Source of the DNA: Erythrobasidium yunnanense
Taxonomy: Eukaryota; Basidiomycota; Cystobasidiomycetes; Erythrobasidiales; Erythrobasidiaceae
Assembly: GCA_001600175.1 (NCBI GenBank)
Contig: BCJC01000002.1
Location: 2,949,111-3,013,110 of the forward strand
Reading direction: 5' to 3'
DNA length: 64,000 bases
In this document: positions 56,596 through 64,000 of the stretch, one piece after another
How the letters are laid out: each line of letters begins with the position of its first letter
Position numbering within the stretch: the stretch's first letter is position 1
Notes under the pieces: model-generated
What the model was told of the DNA's origin: nothing
Database searches by the model: none
The model's input: only the letters and a program-made list of their open reading frames with translations
Position numbers and translations under genes: made by a program

Positions 56596-57520
56596 ATGGC
56601 GACTATACATCATTTCCACCCGAAAGCGTCCTTAATAGCGCTCTTGCACGCATCAAAGTACCCATCAAGCATTGTTCTAGGGTGTTTCTTGGGTCCAGCA
56701 CCAACACCGAAATCTGAATCGTCGTCGTCGAGCAGTACGGTGGAATATCTTCATGCCGTCCCGCTGCTACACCACTGGACGGGTCTTTCCTTTGCTTTAG
56801 AAGCTGGTCTACAGCTTGTGCGTTTCACTTCTGATCTGTTTAAGCGAATCGTCGCGAGTCCAAGAAAGCTGAGCCGTGTGCGATTTCCCAGGTCGAGGAA
56901 TACTGCAAGCTCAGAGAATGGATCATTCTGGGATTCTACTACGCAAATGACTCATTGGGTCCTGCTACGACTGAAGGAGCAGAACAAGTCCAGCAACCTA
57001 TAGTCGTGAAACGCCTGATAGAGGTCATAGAGGCTCAAAAAGCAGTGACTGGTAGCAGTAAAGGCAAAGAGAAACAAGCGGAGCAGGAATATACGCCTGT
57101 CATATTCTCAGTGAGCCGCGAAGTGTCCGCATAATAAGTGTACGAGCTGAGGTTTGGTGCGTGCCAGCTCAATAACCGACACTTGACCTCGCCAGAACAG
57201 GCTTTCATTCAGGTATGTCTCTCCATAATCACACACGCGAAACACAGCTAACCCAGCCCTTCGAATGCCATCAGGTCTATCCCGCCCTAGCTTCATCTCC
57301 CACATTCACCTATGTAAACACCCCATCCTCCTCCGCCTCTCCCTCTCGCCTACCCAGCTTACTAAAAGCAAGACAACACACCAACATAGCGGACTGGGAC
57401 GATCATTTGGAAGATCTGGGTGCGAGATGGTTGGATAATGGAGATGTCGAGCTTGAGCTGAGCGAGAAGGAGATTGAGAGGAACGTGGAGCTTAAGAAAG
57501 CTGCTGCTGCTTCAGAATAA
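56596..57520 (+). CDS. EMC8: ER membrane complex subunit 8/9-like protein
   Basis: Exons 56596-56817, 56892-57110, 57168-57212 and 57275-57520 give 243 residues. The EMC inserts tail-anchored and multi-span proteins into the ER membrane; EMC8/9 are MPN-fold cytosolic subunits. Family-type features are the helix-start PKASLIALLHASKYPSSIVL, AVPLLHHWTGLSFALEAGLQ, and EYCKLREWIILGFYYANDSL (family: C...... I.GYY.AN). The metal-binding MPN residues are absent, as in real EMC8. The assignment rests on these motifs, so it is moderate. A Ser-rich linker (SSSSSSTVEYL) is inserted early. Confidence 0.65.
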
Positions 57521-57928
57521 TAGATGGAGCTGGGTGGAAATAGAGGGCTTAGCTCGGAAAGACGTGAGATCCAGCACAGGTCCGCGCAATGTTGTAGCAT
57601 CAAAAGAGTGCGCACGAAAAGTCTCGTAGAGAAGCTCTGAAACGCACTTGCACATACACAACTAAGCAAGCCTTGGTATCAGGTACAACAGAATCCAGAG
57701 TATGGATGATCCAGACGCCCCGAAGCACCCTAGAGCGATCACAGGTAACACATATAGAGCGCGCGAGATAGTATAGAGCAGTCGCACGTACACCACGTGG
57801 TCTGCTTGCTTGCTTGCTTTTGCCTTGCATCGAGCCTAGCTCAAGGCACCTCTGCCCCCCGCCTATCACCAAGCCATCAACTCCTGATGCTCTGTATCTC
57901 CACCTCCCCTCTCTTGTCCGCATTGCCC
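57521..57928. other. Convergent intergenic region, 408 bases
   Basis: 3' flanks of the EMC8/9-like gene and EAF3. A run of gcttgcttgcttgctttt near 57804-57821 is a short imperfect repeat. No gene was supported. Confidence 0.4.
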
Positions 57929-59380
57929 TCACTGCCTGCTGACGTTCTGATACGCCGTGCTGGTCTCTTCATACTGGACATTAAAGAACTGCTCGTGTTC
58001 CTGCGTTATAAACTTGAGCATATCACCCAGCGACTCTCTTAGGATAGTGACTGTTTCAGGATCCATTGACGTATGCGCTATCAGGCCTGGGAGGTTGACT
58101 GTTCTCGCAATATTCATTAGCAGAGAACGAGATGAGATGAGGCAGGGAGGGAGGGAGGGAACGCACCGAACAGCCTCAATAGATGTTCCACACCATACAC
58201 ATCACTCATCTCCTTCGCCCTCGTTCCATCTTCCCCAATTTGCGCACTATATCTCTTCTTCATCTCAGCATACTGCCCTCTTTCGAATTTATAGAGTAAA
58301 TTGTTCCCAATACATTTGTTGAAGTATAATTTCAACCCGTTACATACTTCTTGGACTAAGGACGTGGAACGCGTAGAAGTGCTGCTTTCGGGCCCGACGT
58401 GCGAGCGGTAGAGGTCGAGAATGTCAGAGACGCTCGGCGTGCGTGGGAGGGGGATGAGCTGGAACACGAGAGCATAATGTAGTGAGCAGAAAGAGGGAAG
58501 GGAATGATAGCTATCGTAAGCCACGCTCAGCAATAGAGGTGATGGCAATTGTGCCTACCTGCGAATTCTTCGTGATGGCCTCCCAATCATCTACCAACTT
58601 GACCTTCAGCAGATCCGGTATGACAAGTTTAATCTCCGGTTTATTCTTAAACTCCTCCTCTTCCACCATAGATTCTCTACTTCTCTTCGTTCCCCTCGCG
58701 CCCATATTATTCCCACCTGAATTCGCATACGCAGCTGCCGAGCTACTGCCTCCCGTCAACTTCGCAGATGATTTGTTGGATAGAGAAGTGTCGAGATTTC
58801 CAGCTTTTAAAGCTTCTCGCTCAGCGCGGTCTTTGGCGCGCTGTGCTTCGTTGAGCTGCTTTTGACGGGCTAGGTTCTCTTCGTTGAATTTTAAGAGGCG
58901 TGTCTCAGGTACCCATTCGTCCCAGCTGTGTACATCACATTGCGACGATGAGCGAGCGTTGACCAACGCAGTCAGCGAGATCGCCCAATCATTCGTAAGG
59001 GAGTGAGAAAGGAACACACGTCTGCTTCCATCCTTTGTAGTGCACATAGTAGTGTGGCCCTATCTGTCCTTCGTGCTTCTTGGGATCAGTCCAGACTTCG
59101 ACCTTGTTTATCTGGCCGACGAGGATTGGGATCAGCTTGGAACCACCATAGCTCGCAGATATTCGTGCACACCTTCTGTATACGTGGTAATGACGAGCAT
59201 GGGATAGGAGGAAGCGGGAGGAAGCAGTTTAAATGTCAGCGTTCTGCTTGCACTTTAGCCAGGCGCGTCCTTCGCAGAGGATTTGCAGCATAGTGATGGG
59301 ACAGCACTGACGGCTTCGTATATCAATGGACCATGGAAGCAGAGTGCGCGCTCGTTCTCGCTGTACGTAGCCTGTTGCAT
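57929..59380 (-). CDS. EAF3: Eaf3/MRG15 chromodomain-MRG protein
   Basis: Five exons (59312-59380, 59020-59102, 58559-58925, 58167-58458, 57929-58098) give 326 residues. Eaf3 is shared by the NuA4 acetyltransferase and the Rpd3S deacetylase and binds methylated H3 through its chromodomain. Exons 1-3 carry the chromo fold (ERALCFHGPLIYEA; HYYVHYKGWKQTWDEWV; then RLLKFNEENLARQKQL). The MRG domain covers IPLPRTPSVSDILDLYRS, LKLYFNKCIGNNLLYKFE, YGVEHLLRLF and LPGLIAHTSMDPETVTIL. The linker between the two domains is short and charged. The donor of intron 1 is GTCAGT, and a small exon between 1 and 2 cannot be ruled out. EAF1 is in the same window. Confidence 0.93.
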
Positions 59381-59787
59381 TGTACCCACTTCAAGAAATT
59401 GCGAGGAATCGAGCAGACAACAAACAGCGTGCAAGACGGGCGAAACGCTGGCTAGACCAGATTGCATATGTTGATAATGCATTGTGAATCACTATTACAA
59501 CTGTTCTACGCTGTCTTTGATCTCTTGTTGCGATAGCTTTTTGAGCCGTTCTTTCGGCTGAGCTTCTCGAGCCAGCTGGAGGTGTCTGGCTTTTGCTTTC
59601 AGGCGTTGGAAGCTAGTAGATCATGATTGGTTGGTTGTAATCCCGTGTAGTCACTTTCCCTCTCGTCTCGCTGCCCTCGTCATCGTCGCTTTATGGACAC
59701 TTCGGCCGTCCGTGGACCGGGTGATGGAATAAGCAGAAGAGCGACAAGGAGAAGCTCTTTACAGGTTGACTTGGTACGACTAGACTA
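59381..59787. promoter_or_regulatory. Divergent promoter of EAF3 and RIB1, 407 bases
   Basis: Both genes start from this stretch in opposite directions. CT-rich runs occur near 59655-59690. No specific sites are claimed. Confidence 0.45.
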
Positions 59788-62102
59788 ATGACAGCCATGG
59801 TGGAAGGGCATCATCACAATGGCCATACACACTCTCATAGTCACTCCCATTCACACAGTCCAGACGATGTAGACCTCCTCCGAGCACTCACGGCATCCAG
59901 CTTCAGCGCATCCAAAAAAGCAGCAATGAATGCAGCGACTACCAACAAACGACCTAGTATAAACAACACAAGAAGACCACAGCTGGATCCATTGATACTG
60001 GAAACAGCAGCTAGCTCCGGGCCACAGTCAGTCGAGGCTTCTTTTATGCTATCCTTCAAGCATGGGAGAGGATGTAGTATGCAATCGTATGCTGACATGT
60101 TTGTTGATGTAACGGCAGCGTCACTCGCAACCACTTCCTGCATGAATTCTACCCACATCCAGAAGATCCCAGCTCGTCCTTCTCGCACCACCACCATCCT
60201 CACCATAATCTATACGGCAGTACAAAACAAGCCTATGCAAGCTGCGACGTCGGTCCAGAGTCTGATGTAGAACAGCAGAAGAAATCTACATTGGGGAAAT
60301 TGCAGGCGCAGGCTGCTTCCAAGTCATCATCTGGCTTCCCGAGAGCGGTAGAAGATGATAGTGGGGAGAGACAGAGTAAGTACCAGAGTAGACAAGCTCC
60401 TAGGAAGATTCGGCTGGAGAGGGAGAAGCAGGAGCTAGAAGAGCAAGAACGGCTATTGCGCGAACTCCAGAATGGGCACCATGACGACAATAACAGCCAG
60501 ACGGAGAATATCGATCTACGTACATCATTGAAACATCTATCTCCATCTCCCATACTCGCCAATACAGCTTCCACGACCGTCACCGCTCCCTCTCGCAGGC
60601 GTTCTTCAGCAACCCACTCTGATCCCATCCAGCTTCCGAAAATCCTAAAAGCATCCCAACCAACTTCTTTACAAAGTCCACCTTCTCCTACGCATCCTCA
60701 ACTGCGCGTCATCTGTCATGCACGTACGCGAGTCCCTACTCCGCATGGAGAAGTCTACTTACATCTATACAAGAATAACATGGATGATAAAGAACATTTG
60801 GCGTTTGTGTTTGATAGAGAACAATTGGCGCAGGATGAAAGTGAAGGTTCGAAGGAGAAGGTGGTGAGGGGGACGCTGAGGAGTAAGAGCCTAGATAGCA
60901 AGTGGAGAGAGGGCGAGACGGACATAGAGCGGATAGTAAGAGGAGCATATGTCGGACGCCTAAGTAGTGCAAGTGCGATCCCCTCTAGTCCACTAGAAAA
61001 ATCACATCCATCATCTCCCGATAAGCCAGAAGAAGACAACGAGCCCGTTCTTATACGCGTCCACAGCGAATGTTTCACGGGCGAGACTATAGGTTCTCAG
61101 CGCTGTGACTGCGGCGAGCAATTAGACGAAGCTTTCCGCTTAATATCCTCTTCTTCCTCCGGGTTAGGAATAATCGTTTATCTGCGCCAAGAAGGTCGCG
61201 GCATTGGTTTACTCGAGAAGATAAAAGCTTATAACTTGCAAGATCTAGGCCACGATACGGTTTCTGCGAATTTATTGTTGGGGCATAATGCGGATTTGAG
61301 ATCTTATGGCATCGCAGGAGAGATATTGAGGGATTTGAGTGTAGGGAGGGTCAGGTTGTTGACTAATAATCCGGATAAAATAGAAAGTGTCGAGAAGGAG
61401 GGAATAAAAGTGGTGGAGAGGGTAGCGATGGTCCCCAGAGGATGGGGAGCGCCGGCCGTCACTAAACGCAAGTCCAAGAAGCAGAAGAAGTCGAGCAAGA
61501 GAAGTAGCAAGAAGGATCAATTGACCAAGCAGAACCTCCTCATGTCCACGTCTGGTACGCCTCTAGCTGGTGAAGGCAATACCAATACCCGGCGACTTAA
61601 GAACAAGAATCTGGACCTCCATCCGCACGATGGGACACAGACGCCTTTGTCGCAAGTGGGGATCACGGACGACGATGAAGAGGGAGAAGGTGGATCATAT
61701 CACTTCCCTAGCGCTCCTGGGTCAAGGACTTCATTCTCTGATGGAGCTGCTGCCGATCTGGAGAGTTCAGCACTTCTCGAGCCTGCAGCCATTCTCAAAG
61801 GTGATGGCCAAGCACTTGACGGCGAGCAAGAAGACACGGATGCAACCACTTCCTCCTCCTCTGAAGAAGAAGACGACGACAACGACGAAGAAGCCCGCCA
61901 GGATTTCCTGATGGCGATGAACCGTACGGGCGTAGGCATGATCGGCGCAGGGACTACTCATTCCAAAGAGCTGGAGAAATATCTGAAGACGAAGGTGGAG
62001 AGAATGGGACATTTACTTGTAGTGCCGAACACTCCGCCTAGTACGCCTATTGGGGGGATACCGTCGAAGAAGAGTGGGAAGAATAAGAGTAGGAAGGTGT
62101 AG
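59788..62102 (+). CDS. RIB1: GTP cyclohydrolase II (riboflavin step 1), long form
   Basis: Exons 59788-60086 and 60119-62102 give 760 residues; the intron is only 32 bases (gtatgctgac start, cggcag end). The enzyme opens the GTP imidazole ring to start riboflavin synthesis. The catalytic core (about 61070-61450) is complete: VHSECFTGETIGSQRCDCGE supplies the three zinc Cys, then YLRQEGRGIGLLEKIKAYNL, HDTVSANLLLG and RLLTNNPDKIESV. Beyond the usual enzyme it has a His-rich N-terminus (HTHSHSHSHSHS), a ~100-residue charged/Ser linker, an insert in the first core half, and a ~220-residue acidic Ser-rich C-terminal tail rich in Lys near its start (KRKSKKQKKSSKR). The extensions look disordered. 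Confidence 0.92.
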
Positions 62103-62310
62103 AGACGCAGAAAGGGAGACGAGGGAAAGTGTCTTGTTCGTCTGGGAGATCATGCACTCTTGGGCTTCTAGCGGAGAAGTCGCATGTACAGCTTAGCATT
62201 TTCAGTCAATCTAATTCTACATAGAGTTGATACAGTCCTATCACTTCTTTATCCATGTTCTGCGACTTGCTCAGCTCATGATGCGATGTTGCAGCTATGT
62301 CTTCGACCAA

Positions 62311-64000
62311 ATGTCCGATGATGGCTCACCAGCAGCATCTCCTTCGAAGAATGGGACGCGCAACAACCGCAAAGCACGCCGTCTAGCAGCTCGTCAGCGC
62401 GAAGCCGATGAGAAAGCCCAAGAATTGAAGGACACGACTAACGATGTAATGGAGTTTATGGGCACTTTCCAAGATGGTGGACCACCTCCTGAAGACAGAG
62501 ATGATGGAACACAGCTGTTCTACGTAGATACGAAACCGGGTGGCCTGCCGAAAGGCTTTGTCGTCAAAGAACTCGAGCAGGAAAAGAGAGTCCCAGACTA
62601 TGTAGGGAACGAAGGGGATGTACAAGAAGTGACTGTTCTTAAACAAACAAGCGACAACAGCGACTCAGAAGCTGGCGATGATGATGGTCAAGACGCATTG
62701 ACTGTCCAAGCTGTCTCGACGGCCAACAACACAGCTGGCGAAACAGACAACGACAACGACGAGACGGATGCTGGACAAGTCTCGGGTTTGCTGCAAGATG
62801 AATTCGATGCGACGCAAGATGAGGAAGATGCAGGACCTGCAGAAACAAGAGAAGCCATCCGGTACTTCAAAGAAGATGATCCGTTGCAGATCTGTCAGAG
62901 ATGCGGTGAGAGTGGGCATTCTGTTAGGAAGTGCGAACATATACAGGTCAGCCTTGCCGCTGGGAACGAGAAGATGGAAATGCTGATGAGGTGTGTCGAA
63001 TGATCAGTGCAACACTTGTGGGAAATTGGATGATCATGGAACGAGAGCTTGTCCCTTGACTATGATCTGCTTTCGCTGTCAATCTCGAGGTCATCACATC
63101 AAGGTCCGCCCCACCGCACCTGCTCCATTTGTGCTTTAACCTGACATCGCGGAAATCGCAGGACTGCCCTGTGGACTTGTCTAAAGCACCTTCCCGTCTT
63201 GCAAACTCGCAATGCTCACGCTGTTCTTCCCGCTTGCATTCATCAAGCAACTGTCCCTATATCTGGCGGGTCTATATCCGTGCACCCAATGCTCCCTCTG
63301 GCTCTTCCATCCCCAAAATCCACTTCGCATGCTACAACTGTGCATCTGCCGAGCACTTCGGCGATGACTGCAAGCTTCCGCGTGCGCATCCTGTGAAAGC
63401 TATCGATCGATCAGCCTTCACGAGCGATACGAACAAGATCTATAGAGGCGCTCCTGCAGGCAGACAATCAGAGACGGACTCTTTCCCTGATCTGCAGAGA
63501 GATAGACTGCCAAGACCGAATATCGTCAATGGAATAAGACAGGACAGACCACCACCCAACGCGCCTAAAGGACCGAAAGGAAAAGGCAAAATGCGCAAAC
63601 AGACGCTAGAAGAGGAGATCCAAGATCTGAAAGACGACGATGAAGAAGAAGATATGTGGAAGCGGCTGAACAATAACGTCAATGAGCGGACGGGCAACAC
63701 AACAAGAGGAGAAGGCAGGCAGAATACCTCGGCGAGAGGTGGTGCGCAAGCACGAAGAGGCAGAGGGAGCTGGGAGCCATTCAAAAACAGACCCAGAGGG
63801 AGAGATCGGTCGCGAAGTCCTGAAAGGCGGCAGCATATGCGGTTCTCAGATTCCGACAGTCGGCCACCGCCTAGGAATGACAGCTACATCCCACCTTCTC
63901 GAGACGACAATCGGCATGATCGCAAGAATGAACCTCGCGGACCTGGTGGAAGACAACGCTCTCCAGACTTCCCTCGCTCTGGCTATCATGATACAGATGC
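62311..64000 (+). CDS. AIR1: AIR1/2-type zinc-knuckle protein of the TRAMP complex, 3' end outside window
   Basis: Exons 62311-62946, 63008-63103 and 63162 to the window end. Air proteins recruit substrates to the TRAMP poly(A) polymerase for nuclear RNA surveillance. Five CCHC zinc knuckles are in order: CQRCGESGHSVRKCE, CNTCGKLDDHGTRACP, CFRCQSRGHHIKDCP, CSRCSSRLHSSSNCP and CYNCASAEHFGDDC. The N-terminal third is acidic (e.g. SDNSDSEAGDDDG), and the C-terminal part is Arg/Gly- and Ser-Arg-rich (RGRGSWEPFKNRPRGRDR). Introns use GTCAGC and GTCCGC donors. An upstream ATG at 62278 is also in frame. The frame is still open at 64000. Confidence 0.9.

Noticed and set aside
1-64000. tRNA, rRNA, CRISPR or virus-like elements
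   Set aside because: No cloverleaf with a conserved T-arm, no repeat-spacer pattern and no element proteins were seen by eye; a formal scan was not possible.

Overview
This window is nuclear DNA of a fungus, most likely a basidiomycete, from a draft assembly. Most genes are split by many short introns (about 32-90 bases) with GT-AG ends and a recurring CTGAY branch-point motif, usually as gctgac or gctgat. All gene models here were built by reading frames across those introns and checking that family motifs run through the joins. The subphylum cannot be fixed from the sequence. I saw no tRNA or rRNA gene, no CRISPR array, and no recognisable transposon or virus-like element.

Layout. 1-1.1 kb: end of a histidine-phosphatase gene with damaged catalytic motifs. 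1.5-5.9 kb: EAF1/VID21, the NuA4 scaffold. 6.2-6.8 kb: ribosomal protein eL42. 7-11.7 kb: a small membrane protein, then three signal-peptide proteins (a Cys-rich one, one with a Cys-containing tandem repeat, and a Ser/Thr-rich single-span surface protein). 12.5-16.4 kb: a 22-exon Argonaute. 16.7-20.8 kb: a large multi-span membrane protein with a very long Ser-rich tail. 21.2-27.6 kb: a sugar block of hexokinase, MFS sugar transporter and SMP-30-type lactonase.

27.7-38.5 kb is a lineage-specific array: two F-box-like genes on the minus strand and a sulfotransferase-like gene on the plus strand, the three-gene pattern occurring twice. A decayed copy of the lactonase 3' end lies between the first two F-box-like genes and marks a duplication boundary. 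A PHO8-type alkaline phosphatase follows (38.6-40.8 kb), then a second, unrelated pair of F-box genes (41.0-46.0 kb). The window therefore holds six candidate ubiquitin-ligase adaptors within about 18 kb.

46.4-64 kb is mostly conserved housekeeping: a disordered Ser-rich protein, a roadblock dynein light chain sharing an 84-base divergent promoter with GPN2, a DUF5519 (luciferase-like) membrane protein, a BCS1-like AAA ATPase, three small unrecognised minus-strand genes (two of them paralogs), an EMC8/9-like protein, EAF3 (MRG15), a long GTP cyclohydrolase II (RIB1), and the 5' part of an AIR1/2-type zinc-knuckle gene cut by the window end.

The best candidates for something new are the F-box/sulfotransferase array, the paired small genes near 54-56 kb, the secreted-protein cluster near 8-12 kb, and the splicing habits (GC-AG introns, GTC donors, 32-39 base introns, 6-20 base micro-exons). 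Several reading-frame breaks (near 472, 16045-16100, 32500 and 36670) may be real decay or draft-sequence errors; the G-run with Ns near 36930 shows that local sequence quality varies.
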